Assembly (NCBI GenBank): GCA_963930775.1 | Contig: OZ005690.1 | Span: 5,440,225-5,504,224, forward strand | Source of the DNA: Cliona cf. orientalis | Lineage: Eukaryota; Porifera; Demospongiae; Clionaida; Clionaidae | DNA length: 64,000 bases | Reading direction: 5' to 3' | In this document: positions 26,101-36,800 of the stretch, in pieces | Position numbering within the stretch: position 1 is the first letter of the stretch | Layout: each line of letters opens with the position of its first letter | Notes under the pieces: generated by a model | Database searches by the model: none | Seen by the model: only the letters and a program-made list of their open reading frames with translations | What the model was told of the DNA's origin: nothing | Position numbers and translations under genes: made by a program

Positions 26101-28586
26101 GGTTAAACATAGCTTTGGTGTCCATTGCTGGAGCAACCTGCAACAACCACTGCTGCAACAAAAAAATGGAGGACAAGCAGTTAGCTATCACTCGGGACCA
26201 CGTGTGGCTATATAAACGTATATTAATATAAGTTTGACAAATCGATTACCTAGTATTGTCAGCCATTCAGATGCGATACCGGTATGCACACAGTGATTAA
26301 TTTGCACGGCGATCAGACACCATTTACACTTCTTTCTTCTGCAAGACATTTCAAAACATATCATCACATGATGAGCGCATGATTCTCACGTGTTACGTAT
26401 GGCTTGTGCGCATGCGCTTATACGTTAACTTGCCTGGAATTAGATACTTTTAGGATTGCATATATAGTTAGACTGTATTCAGATGCATGCAATGGCCCAA
26501 AAAGTTAGATAATATTATTTCAGACATGAGAAGACTAATTTCAGATGTTCAAAGGTATAGATGGTTTTAAGACGAACAGTCAGACTCTTCTGAGACTTGT
26601 ATAGTTGTCAGCATTTTCAGATTTCTGCATTTCAGATATCAGAAGACAGGCTTTAGATTATAATACCTTTTTCATACGTCTTAAATAAAATAGCTGCAAT
26701 TTATTGGATATTTTTGCTATGTCTGAAAAAAATAAGATATTGCACTTGTCATCACAATTTATTTAAGACATATTTTGGATAATGTTTAGACACTTTCCTC
26801 ACACATATGAACTATGCTAGACATATTCAAGATACAATTGCTACAAAATTCAGACTTTTGATCTCCAGTAGTGTGTGAGCTTACTTTGAAAACATTCATC
26901 CAGTAGTCACTGATGGATTTCCTTAGCTGAGCCCACCAACTCTCAATTCTCTATAGCATAATAAAAATAGATTATTATAATACAATAGTTTAATACTATT
27001 GATTGCAAACATACAGTATTGGTTGTTGAAGAGCCATAGCGAAAACTACGATTTCCAGCAAATTCATCACTATGATTATGCCTCAGCAACATGTGACAAG
27101 CAGCAAGAACTGAATTCTCACTCCCACAATCACTACGAAGAAGCATCGGAACACCTAAATATGTAGTGTATCAATGATATTCAGCCATGACATTGTTACA
27201 GTAATATTATTATTATCACAAGCACATACCATCACAAGCTAATATTCCAGTAAGATAGTACAATAAAATGACCTTTGGGTCATTATTGGTTGCTCCTAGT
27301 TTCAACCATATTATTTTCCTGGAATAGCTGCAAAAATTTTTTATCATCATAATTATACTCATGTTAGTAACATGTTGGAGACACTCACCCATCTATACAA
27401 GCATGGATGGCAAACCCATATGGCTTTAATTTATCATAGCCGTCCATATGCCAGACGTAGTTAGGTCCCTATAAATAATAATATTATTATGGTGATAATA
27501 GCTATAATTATTAAGTAGTACTTTATTCTGATAAATTCTTCGCTTGAGTCGACGGCGTCTTCTAAGTTCTACCCCTTGACGATTAACAAGACGCATTAAC
27601 ATCATCACAGTTGACCTATAATAATATCATCACATTGCACTGTATAATAATGCAAGGTAATACCCATACTATTAAATAATTATACCTTTTAGTAACAAAT
27701 TGGTACTTTGCTTGGAGGATTCGCCACATCTGCCTATAGCCCACATTGCAATTTGAACCAGCAACCTCTACCTGTGTGTGGTATACTGGCAGTCTATTCT
27801 CGGCCATAGTAAACACAAGTAATGAGGCTACAATAATAATAATATTATTATTAATACATACATGGATGGCTGCCTTCACAACACTTATTGGTGTATATTG
27901 AACATGTTGGCCTCTTCTCCTTAGTCCGAGAAGTTTTATTCGTTTTTTTAGCCACGTCAAGCTATAAGATAAAAGAGAGCTTATACGAGGCTAGGGACAG
28001 GAAACATTTATTGGGTAATCATTTCAGTGAGAAGAGAGTTAAATAGAATTATTTTGAACACGTAAGGTAATGGTCATCATGCACCTCCACAAACTGCACG
28101 GATCTGAATGGCAACTTGCAAATCAGGCACCGAGATGACTTGCACAGTGTAGGTAAAGGCATGAAACTGGAAAGGTAAGTGCTGGACCACTCTGGCAAGG
28201 CTCATGCAGGTACACAACATCAAAGAAATCTTTCACAAAAGCTCGCTCCGCACACTGCACGGATGATTTTAATCTAGCACCATTAATTTTATAAATATTA
28301 ATCTGAGATTTGTACAGGCTCACCCGATAGCAACATGATGTACACTCTGCAAGTATGCTAGTATAACAGAATACTTCTTATTTTGGTTCCAGTACTTCTC
28401 AATTAGCCCTATAAAAGAAAAAAATCCAGTGCTGATACCTTACCAGCTTGTCTCAGCAAGCAGATGGAATTTTTTTAGGAACACTGATAATATTCAGGCT
28501 AAGATTGACTCACTATCAACTTCAGGATCATCCCTGTGTAGAGCAGACACACAAGTGGTCATCAGCAAGAGAATGATAAGCTTCAT
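20146..28586 (-). CDS. Integrase-core (DDE) domain protein, probably domesticated transposase, 12 exons, 411 aa
   Basis: Minus-strand exons: 28586-28514, 28408-28324, 27961-27862, 27771-27686, 27615-27522, 27468-27389, 27327-27230, 27154-27015, 26950-26885, 20749-20700, 20649-20498, 20357-20146. All phases match and the sum is 412 codons including TAG. The fold is the rve-type integrase core that occurs in many animals as an uncharacterised 'integrase core domain' protein. Family landmarks: LIEKYWNQNKKYSVILAYLQ, LKLLGLRRRG-like basic segment, YVWHMDGYDKLKPYGFAIHA, RSDCGSEN, RIESWWAQLRK, DMIGDGSFQPS, DRWNSHRIR. The acidic triad is intact: D155, D214, E255 (D,D-40,E). The many introns and lack of terminal repeats argue for a host gene of transposon origin. 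The first exon is the least certain; a second ATG at 28562 is also possible. Intron 9 (20750-26884) encloses another gene on the same strand. Confidence 0.8.
21270..26349 (-). CDS. Uncharacterised acidic protein nested in an intron, 8 exons, 350 aa
   Basis: Exons on the minus strand: 26349-26250, 26184-25819, 23949-23807, 23667-23590, 23525-23476, 23389-23322, 21586-21447, 21377-21270. They have matched phases and 351 codons with the stop. I do not recognise the family. Residues 1-60 are Cys/Trp/Leu-rich (MSCRRKKCKWCLIA...). Then comes a helical part (MFNQFLEFSKQHSD, FNMLMKWMNKEG) and a long acidic, Ser/Glu/Asp-rich disordered region (about 100-200). A basic patch follows (KKQNPLKRKIH, AKRQTSNRLKQALL), then a beta-like segment DSVVIIRRGKEIGSAIFIE and a C-terminal basic coil. 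A nuclear location would fit the basic and acidic clusters, but this is inference. It sits entirely within intron 9 of the integrase-core gene, same strand. Its introns hold two MITEs, a SINE and an 82-bp tandem array. Confidence 0.65.
21647..22334. mobile_element. 688-bp TA-flanked MITE
   Basis: Imperfect TIRs of about 60 bp: GTCT..CAGACCCT..CGTCAAGG..TACACAT..AGCACTTTTTAGG at the left, and the same order of blocks inverted at the right. TA flanks both ends (21645-21646, 22335-22336). It lies in an intron of the nested gene. Confidence 0.7.
22422..22585 (-). repeat. tRNA-derived SINE
   Basis: On the minus strand a pol III A box (TGGTTAGAGCACC, 22569-22554) is followed about 25 bp later by a B box (GGATTCAATTCCC, 22532-22520). 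The tail (GTACAGTTTGGCTGCTATCAT) matches the duplicated unit at 1690-1772. It does not fold convincingly as a full tRNA. Confidence 0.6.
24043..24239. mobile_element. 197-bp TA-flanked MITE
   Basis: Ends GGTCGGGTTTTAATTGCG and, inverted, GGACGGGTTTTAATTGCG, flanked by TA at 24041-24042 and 24240-24241. Interior is rich in TTCGCAATTA repeats. Confidence 0.7.
24243..25818. repeat. Intron with an 82-bp tandem array plus inverted half-copy
   Basis: From about 25268 an 82-bp unit (AGGTGTGATATAATAGTTAG ... GGGCTCAGTGTAGAATCCC) occurs three times; the AGGTGTG starts are 25271, 25353 and 25435. It is followed at about 25515-25585 by a diverged inverted copy (CTACTGAGCCCTGAGGTCTT ... AAGTGTCTAACTA), so the block can fold as one long hairpin. 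The rest of the stretch (24243-25260, 25600-25818) shows nothing recognisable. Confidence 0.65.
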
Positions 28587-28980
28587 CTTCGTACTGTGCA
28601 GAAATTATGTGGGTCTAGGGTCCAGAGTGCACTAGCGAACAGGCCGCCCGCTCTCAGGAGGGCGGGGTCTGGGGGAGGGGCGTCGCTGAATTGACAACTG
28701 GCATGGCGACGCACAGACGTGTGTGCGAGCGGGTAAGCGGAAAAGGCGGACTCGGGCGGACACGGATTCGGACGCGGACACGGACTCGGACTCGGCTTCG
28801 GACACGGATTCCGGGTACAAGGAAAGGGTCGTCACGATGTTGCTGTGCCACCACTATGAAAGGGGTCATCCAGGATACTTCCCAAGATGGTATGGTATGT
28901 CTCAAAGTATGAAGATGATAATTATTAGTCTCATATAAGTGTGTGGGCCTTTATTTAGGTCAGGTGGGCTTAGAATAAAA
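28587..28980. repeat. Left arm of an inverted hexanucleotide-repeat pair
   Basis: At 28735-28815 the DNA is a degenerate 6-bp repeat (CGGACW). It follows a GGCATGGCGACGCACAGACG block at about 28700. Overlapping open frames here (Arg-Val or Arg-Thr repeats) are by-products of the 6-bp periodicity. The block matches 29990-30190 in inverse orientation. Confidence 0.6.
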
Positions 28981-29940
28981 AGTAGACTGGGGTAGTCTGG
29001 CCGGCAGATCCTCATCTTTCTTTAAATATTCAATCCAATGTTTTCAGTAGATCGTGGTGATTGGTATTCTTACGTATGTATTAACAGGAGCTTATGAGTG
29101 CTGCATAGTAGCTATGAGTGTTATTAAAGATCTCACGGTAGCAATTTGAAACTTATAATCCTTATGCATGATCATGTTGTAATCAGTGTATGTATGGTGT
29201 GTGTGTGTGTTTGCTTCCTGTGATCTGAATTGAATAGGCACCCCTTGAGTTAAAACATAACAATCACTGCCCTACTCACACTGTGTTGAGCTGTGTCCAC
29301 ATTCCATTCAGAATATAGTATCATTGTACTGAATGGAATGCGGACACAGCTCAATACAGCTAGGTGGGGTAGGCCAGTGAAGAAAAAAATTTTTTTACCT
29401 ATACTCATACACAGTTGACATCAGAATTGCTTGAAGGTGAAGACAGGGATGTCAATTGTAATGATTATCATCTCACTCTGCCATGGTGAACTTGGAAGGC
29501 AGTGTAAAGCAGATTGAGGAAAGATCTCAGAACAGTTTTTGATAACATCCAACTTATCATATTTTTCAGTGTTCATAGATGGCTAGTTTATCTGATCAGT
29601 TTGTAGTGTTCTCTCAGCACTCAGAGTCTTCAACCCTCTCTGAATTTTAGTAATCTGAGTCCACTGATTCCATGTGGTAGCTACCATGGTAGCTATAATA
29701 ATATTTATTATCATGTCTTTCATTGTCAATATCATGGGAATCCCAACCGTAACATTCACCCCGAGCAATGAACGAGTCATGGCCACAGAGAAAGTAATCA
29801 TAGCTACAGGGTGTGGCAGTGACTGAACTGTCTTGGGGCTGAATATCAAAATTTCCTGGCTACCGGTATCGCTATAATAGCTATTATGCAAGAGCATCTT
29901 CTTAGCTACCTAGTGTCTCTAGCCAAAGACAATGGGCATG
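28981..29940. other. Spacer between the hexanucleotide arms, with a hairpin
   Basis: Contains an inverted repeat at about 29283-29357 (arm TTGAGCTGTGTCCACATTCC, complementary copy ending at CAGCTCAATA). A minus frame of 104 codons (29583-29897) is hydrophobic but has no recognised family or splice partners. Confidence 0.45.
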
Positions 29941-30320
29941 CCTACATATCCTGGCATTCCAGGCGATGACGACCTTTACCATTTTTCGCTGTGTTCGTGT
30001 CCGAATCCGAATCCGAGTCCGAGTCCGAGTCCGCGTCCGAATCCGTGTCCGCCCGTGTCCGGCTTTTCCACTTTAATACCCTGTGCGAGCGACTGGCATG
30101 ACGACGCACAGAGGTAAGCGCGAGCGATTGGCATGGCGACGCACAGACGTGAGCGCGAGCGACTGGCATGACGACGCACAGAGGTAAGAGGAAAGTATCC
30201 GTTACTGGAATGATGGTGCACCATTACTGGCGTGATGGAGGACAGCTACTGGAGTGATACGTGAGAGATACTGGAATGACGCGTGACCTCCAGGGCCACC
30301 GTAGGTACTAGCAAATCTTG
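29941..30320. repeat. Right arm of the inverted hexanucleotide pair plus short tandem repeats
   Basis: CCGAATCCGAGTCCGAGTC repeats at 29998-30058 mirror those at 28735-28815. They are followed by three copies of a unit of about 45 bp (GCGAGCGAYTGGCATGRCGACGCACAGA, 30085-30190). The end (30250-30310) is an inverted copy of 14311-14370. Confidence 0.6.
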
Positions 30321-31331
30321 TTAGTAATCAAATGTTTGCACCTTGATATGCTCTATGCGAATATAACAATGCATTGGTGATAATTTCTACACTCATACGC
30401 TTGCAGAGCTGCATTTGGGGGAGGGGGGAGGGGGGGATTGTCCCACCGCACTTGAAGTTGCTGGATGTTGTTCCCCCTTGAGATTTAGTGTGCGGCCTTA
30501 GTATGTGAGTTTACCTCCCCGTACTATGCTGAAAGTCTTTTTGCCTCCCCGCAGATGATAGATCAGACAAAATTTCATTAAACGTGATCTCTGCTAGAAT
30601 CCACTTTGCATAATTATGGGGAGTTGCTGGTTGAAAAGGGTCTAGCTACAACTAAAGTTGCACCAAATTCCAGTACATAGGATATTTTTTGTTTATGGGT
30701 ACTAAATTTTGCAATTAGCCCAATTTTCGCTAAAAATTGTACCCACAAATATCAGTGCTGCCAGCATCTTATGACAAGAAATCGTAAGATTTATGAAGTA
30801 AATCCTGGCAAATTTATTATATTGGCCTTGTGGATTAATCCTAAGTAGGCAAATTTTAAGCTCAAAAATCCTAATATTAGGACAAAATCCGAGTTTTTGG
30901 CAGCACTGGAATATAAAACAATTTTTAATAGAAAACTTGCTAAAAGAGTACTTGCTAAAAACATTATTTCCAAAATTCACTAAAATTTGTACCTGCAAAT
31001 AATTGTAGCCCTAAGATAATAATTATTGAGATTTGACAAGTTCTACAGGATCTTACTCCAAATGTACAAAAAAGATGATAGTTCAAAATCTAATAGCTAA
31101 CTATCAAACTATGAGAATACAAAGATGATACTAAATCCAATAGCTAACTATCAAACTACATAAACATAAGTAGCTACTATTATAATGCTTTAACCAAACG
31201 TTTAAAGCACTAGCTATAATAGCTATCCTTTAATCAAAGAAAATTAATGTCAATAAACTAGCAACTAATACTGAGCTGTAATGAATACCAGTGCTATCAA
31301 CAACAATAATATTATTATGTTAACTTATCAC
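30321..31331. other. AT-rich intergenic DNA
   Basis: A G-rich tract (30418-30437) and several small inverted repeats (for example ATCCTAATATTAGGA near 30868). The 98-codon minus frame at 30702-30998 is Ile/Phe/Lys-rich, as expected of chance translation of AT-rich DNA. No gene recognised. Confidence 0.4.
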
Positions 31332-34300
31332 TCAAAATAACGAAGAAAAGCCTTTCCCAATGTAGTCACCTAGCTCCTTTGCCATTGATGTCACGTCATG
31401 CAGGTTGATTTGTATTCGCACAGTCACTTCAGCAGCTCCAGCAAAACTAGCTCTCACTGATCCAGAAAATGATCCACCAGATGCAACAGCGAGGCTAGCA
31501 CGGAACCCAATCTTTTTTATGCTTATGAGACCGTTGAGACCAACCTTAGCAATGACGTTAGCAGCTTTCAGTCCAACAGCAACTGCTGCCTCCACACCCT
31601 TCAAAGCCTGCTCAGCACCCGTCACAACCACTTGAGCAGCTTTGACTGCCTCTTGCAGTGGAATAAGAGCAGCATTTGCAGCATCCAATGTGTGTTTTGC
31701 TGTATTGACAATAGCTCTAGCACCCTCAAGTGCTGCTTGGATTGGCTTTTTCAAAGCATAACACCCAGCATTTTTGGCATGACAAGGTGCATCAGGTACA
31801 CTCGTACAGCAACTACCGAATGTTGGCCGACGGCAAACACAGTGTCCCCACACATGTCCACAGCAGGTAGTGCCCTTAGGACATGGAACACAGGCTCTGA
31901 CTGTGGATTAAGAAACATGAACTAATAATAATAACAGTATAATGATGGTTTATAGGTAGCTACATAGCTAGCTAGCTAGAAATGTAGTATGTGTCTTTTT
32001 TCCCGTCTTTGATAAAATATTATGTTAGAGTTTGCAACATCTAAATGCATCTAATATGTAGCTAAATCCTAACAGTGTAAATATGTTTTGGCCTAAACAA
32101 TGTACATTACACATGATTAGCTATGTAATGTCAGGAGCATATGAGCCGCCCAAAGGGTGGCGAAGGAGCGTCCGACTGCGTGTCAGATGTGTTAGGCGAA
32201 GTTCATTAGCAATGCTTGACCTTATATGGAGTGGCCAGCTGCAGTAGTGTCATGTCAGGAGATGATATGCAAAGATAGCCAAGAAGCTTATTTGCCTAGG
32301 AGTGGGCAATTGAAATTGCTATGATCTCTTTTATCCATAGAAAGCTTGTCAGGGAGCAAGGAAGGCAACCATAACCGAGTCTTGAACAAAGCATTTTTAA
32401 CAAAAGCCACACTTTGAAAATACCACAAAGAATCCTATGAAATTTTGTTTTCGCTGTAAACATGAGGTAGACAAGCAGATTTTGTGATAATAGATGGACA
32501 GAGAGACACACACACGGACAGAATAATTACTGTAACCCTACTGCGCATGCGTCGAGGACTAATAACATGCAGTGATATATTTCTATATCCTTACTATTTC
32601 CACAATTGCTGATGCTGCAGATACTATTTACTTTATGTTCAAGACCTGCTACTTTTGCATTGGCAGCATCAAAACTCTTTTTTGCATCATCCACTTTTCT
32701 TTTACCAGCTTGAAATGCACCCTGTGCACTATTGAAGGAATTTTTGAATTCAGATAACTTTTTCTGAGCGTCCTCAAGCTTTGATGATGCACTGCTACCA
32801 GCTTTATTCAGAGAATCCTTGATCTGGTTTTCAAGGATACTGTACAAATTATTAGTGAATGATCCCCACACAGTAAATTTTGCTTGTTGAATGTTCCCAT
32901 AAGAGGCTGCTATGCGAAGACTAGCATCAAAGAGGTTGAGCATTTTTCCTTCTATCCTGAAGATATATTGAGTGTTGGTTACTTTTAATGTCGTTTCTAA
33001 GCTGATACCAAGAACAGACAAGTAACCACTTGCTAGGATGTCAACCTTAGGAGTGGGCAATAGTGCAATTGTAGCATGTAAAATTGGTCCATGAGATTTA
33101 TCAGAGGTTGATCTAGACATGCTGAGAAGATGTCCTACGTCTATTGGAGGCAGAGCAACATTAATGTTGATGCCATTAGGGAGACCGATGACAACGTCAG
33201 CGGATGCTTCAAGTCCTAGAATGTCGATAGTCCCATTCAATCTATAGCCCTGTGGAATACTCAGAGGTACATGAGGCAGTTCAACTCCAGCAAGAGAGAA
33301 AGATGATATGAAACCATGAGGGAAGCCACTCTTTGCCAGTGGTGCTGGGACATGGATCTTGAGACAAAAGGCTTTCAGTAATGTACCGATAGTAGCCGAT
33401 CCCTTGATATTGACATAGTAGTAATTGTTAGTCGGAGTAACAATATCAATACCAACAAAGCCAGTGGCAGAGAGAGGTTTGCCACACTTTCGATAGCCGA
33501 GGTGAACCTCTCCACCAAGAGAAAGTCCAGTTAATGTCACTCCAGGAATCATCGCCACAGAGGACTGGAGACTACAAATGTCCAACCACTTGGCACCAAA
33601 AGCATTCTTCCAGCATCCACTCATAGTCATCTCCAAGACCACTCCACTGGTGCTGAGGAAGATCCTGGCGGCCAGGGTGATGTCAGGATTGCTCAAATCA
33701 ACAGCTCCCACAACTCCAATACTGTTAGTAGTTCCTCCTTGAATTTCCACTCCAGCTTGAGACATGATAATTCCACTGCCTAAGTTGATGTTGGCAACAC
33801 CAGCAAACAAGGTAAAAGATTTCACGGAAGCAATAGTCCCACGGACACTTAATACAGCATCTGCTCCAAGCAAAAATTGTGCCACAGCACAGAAAGCATC
33901 TGAAGAACATTTTGGTGGAAATTTCATCGTAGCTTGCACAGACATACCCCTTTTTATTGAAACTCCTTTATTTCCTGTTAAGTGAACATTAGGCAGGGAC
34001 GCTGGAGAGATTAAAATGTTTGCTTTTACGTTCATGTTGAGAATAGCAATTTTTTTGAAATTGAATCCAGTGAGACTCTTTAAGAGGCTAGCAAGATTGA
34101 GAGATGGAATTTTGAATCCTTGGACTAGGAGATTTTTTGCACCCTGTCTGATCACCATTGAAGACATCTTAACTGCTTTATAACCACTAATGACGGGGGT
34201 ACCTTGTACCTGAATCTGGCGTGGGGTGGAGAAAGGGAATGTGATGATAGGATGGCTTACGGAGAAGCCAAAAAATGGCAGCTTACTAAGGAGAGAGTTG

Positions 34301-35886
34301 AGTTCAGATGGCAGTACCTTGCTGCGTAACTGGCTAATGAGACTTGTGATTGGCAGGCGTTTTGCTTGTGCTCTTAAAACGTATTTGCCTGAAGACTTTG
34401 ATTGTGAAATGCTGGCATAAAATGTCTGTCCTGAAATGCTTATATGTCCATGAACATCGATCTCTATGTGGCCAGTTGGACGTTTCCTTATCAAAAATTT
34501 CATGTTTTGAAGTCTAAGTAATCCGTTAAAGAATTTCAAAGATCTTGGATATCCAATAATGAGTTTCATTGTTTTTGTTTTTATGTTAAGACTGAATTTT
34601 TCAATATCCAGATTGAGTATTTGATGAAATCCTGGTGGAAGAGGTATTTTACTGAGATCAAATCCCGGGATTGCCGAAGTCAACGTCTTTACTTCTAGGC
34701 GTCCAAGTGTCGGGCTGAATCTAAGAAATGAACCTCTACCATAGTGCAATTTGATTGGTTTATCAGAGAAAGAGAACTTTATTAAAGCTGTCAGACCTTT
34801 CTCCAGACTACTTCCAATTGTATTCAAAAGATGGCTTTTTGCAAATATATTTCTTGGAAGGCTAACATTGTGTGAGGCATACGTTAGTGCAATCCTTGGT
34901 AAACTAAGTTCACCGAAGTAAGGAATTCCGGAGATATCTCGTTGAATGATGTCTTTGAGAACAGTTGCAAGCTTGGTATTTGGCATGTCAACTGCTATTG
35001 CCTGTTTTTGTCTTCTTGTAGATGATATATACTTGAATCTTGCCCCCTGTTGAGCTAATAATCAGTTCACTCTTTCCAGATGTCACAATTCCAGCCATTG
35101 TAAACTTTGGAACGGTCACTGATTTACGCAATGCGCTTGGTAGCTTGAGGCCAACCAGCTGTTTTGCAATAGCTTGAAAGTTGATTCTAATCTGAGAAAC
35201 TGCGGCTGTAATTTTTATATCTCTTGAAGCACGACTGTAAACAGCTTTTACTGGGATTGTTTTACTGCCAATGGTGAAGTCCCCACTGAAGGTCACTACC
35301 AGTGTACTTACTTTTTGCAGATTAACGGAGAGAGAGAGGATGATATTTTCAAGGCTTAACACATTTGGTATGATTACCTGAGAGCCGTAGCCGTGAGTAG
35401 CAATAACAAGTTCACTTGTATCAAATGTGTATGCAACCCGCTTGAGGTTTATCGAGGGCAATGGAACTGAAGTGCTCAGAGAAAAGAAGTGAAATAAGTT
35501 GATCTTTGACGAAGGATGGGCAATGAACTCAATGTGGCTATCATCTACATTGATTTCTCCTTTTTTGTTAAGGTCATTGATCTTGGCTAGTAGTAGATCT
35601 TTCAAGGCAGCCTTTAGATCAGTTGTGTCATTGACGAATTTTTTTGCATCAGCAACTGCAGTATTAACTGCATCCTGTTAAATATTGATTTGAAACAGTA
35701 AACCTAAAATGTGCAGTTATGTAATAGATGGCTTACAGTTATAGCATCAGTGATGGCATTGATGGCATTATTTTGCTGAATGTGTATCAAAGCATCTTCG
35801 CTGATTGGAAATGCATCTGCTAGTGGATTGCTCACTGCAAAGAGGAAGCAGACAGCAAAGCAGGCCTTTGCTGTATCACCTATCAT
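31332..35886 (-). CDS. Large secreted protein, tandem paralogue A, broken by an 8-bp deletion
   Basis: Minus-strand exons 35886-35737, 35674-32595 and 31900-31332 have the same splice sites as the neighbouring paralogue at 38682-42701. A signal peptide (AKACFAVCFLFAVSNPLADA) starts the protein. The middle exon encodes about 1,000 residues of beta-rich sequence with few cysteines, ending in an alanine/lysine helix (KKLSEFKNSFNSAQGAF...). The last exon has a 10-cysteine module (CPKGTTCC ... CHAKNAGC) and a conserved tail (GGSFSGSVRASFAGAAEVTV). At about 35000, where the paralogue reads KTKTSRKAIAID, eight bases are missing. The frame then stops at 34988 (about 278 aa), while the downstream frame stays open for 819 codons. 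Either a very recent pseudogene or an assembly error. Function not known. Confidence 0.75.
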
Positions 35887-36530
35887 TGTCTTCAATCTCA
35901 AAACAGCATATTAATATTTCAGCAGTTGCAATAGCAGCACTAACAGTTACACTCCATTCACCATCATTTTTATACAAGTACTTTGAAGGAATCAGTATAA
36001 CCTATTTAATTTATAATACTGAAGATCTACATCTGTAATAATTATTAAATGCATCATAGGAAGTGTATTAATGGACCAACGTCAGATTCATTGATGTTGT
36101 CTGTCAGTGGATATTTTATACGTGTTCTTGTTCATTATAGCATAGCTAGTGTGTAAAACATACCTTATTCCCATAATATCACTATGCATTCATGAGGCTT
36201 AATTATAACTCACAGTTTCAGCCTGCCTGCATGCATGAGAACTTACTTGCATGCATACTTTTGTACAGCCATGCCCAGTTACACTCATTGATTTGTATAT
36301 ATTAAAATTTCGATGTGTTACATACCCCGGTGGTGGCTCATTATGCACCTAGCATACAGTTATGTTCACCATTGGAAATTTGGTACATGCGTGCTTACCC
36401 AGGAGTGGACGCTTGCCCCAGGATAGTATTGTAGAAAATTGAAGAGTTGTGGGGGGGGGATGAGCCTAATAATTATGATGCAGTGTATTTGTATCTCCAA
36501 ATTCAATGATATTATATGCTCTCATGTACA
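35887..36530. other. Upstream flank of paralogue A
   Basis: Presumed promoter region of the minus-strand gene; AT-rich, no motif that I can assign. No coding sequence seen. Confidence 0.4.
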
Positions 36531-36800
36531 TCAACATGTAGTTGAAGCAGTTTGGTACAGTGGTCTTGGGCTACCAATCCTAGAATTGGGGATTCGAGTC
36601 CCACCTGGGCCTTGCTGTTGTAACTTTGAGCAAGTCCCATTGCTCCAGCTACCCTAGCTGTATAATAGCTACCTTAAATCCTTTAGCTTTGGCTAGTGGC
36701 AAACAGGGCAAAAACATCCGTCCCGGCAGTAGACAGTGGCGCCAGCATGACCTAGTGCCATGAACTGGTGGGATCCAGGTAGTTAGGACTTCAGATGCCA
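36531..36800 (+). repeat. tRNA-derived SINE-like element
   Basis: A-box-like TGGTACAGTGG (36553-36563) and B-box GATTCGAGTCC (36591-36601) lie at tRNA-like spacing, followed by TTGAGCAAGTCCCATTGCTC, a motif seen after the tRNA head in several metazoan SINEs. The acceptor stem does not pair, so it is not a functional tRNA gene. Confidence 0.55.

Noticed and set aside
28123..28323. 66-aa minus ORF or a short secreted peptide spliced from the first integrase exon
   Set aside because: The splice from 28514 into this region gives an early stop, whereas joining to 28408 keeps the integrase frame open through eleven exons.
28632..28938. Overlapping Arg/Ser/Val-repeat open frames on both strands
   Set aside because: They follow from a 6-bp periodic repeat with no stop codons, not from coding selection.
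29583..29897. 104-aa hydrophobic minus-strand ORF
   Set aside because: No family resemblance, no splice partners, and it sits between repeat arms.
30702..30998. 98-aa minus-strand ORF
   Set aside because: Composition is that of AT-rich non-coding DNA; no conserved motif.
36540..36610. Functional tRNA gene
   Set aside because: A and B boxes are present but the acceptor stem does not pair; SINE head preferred.
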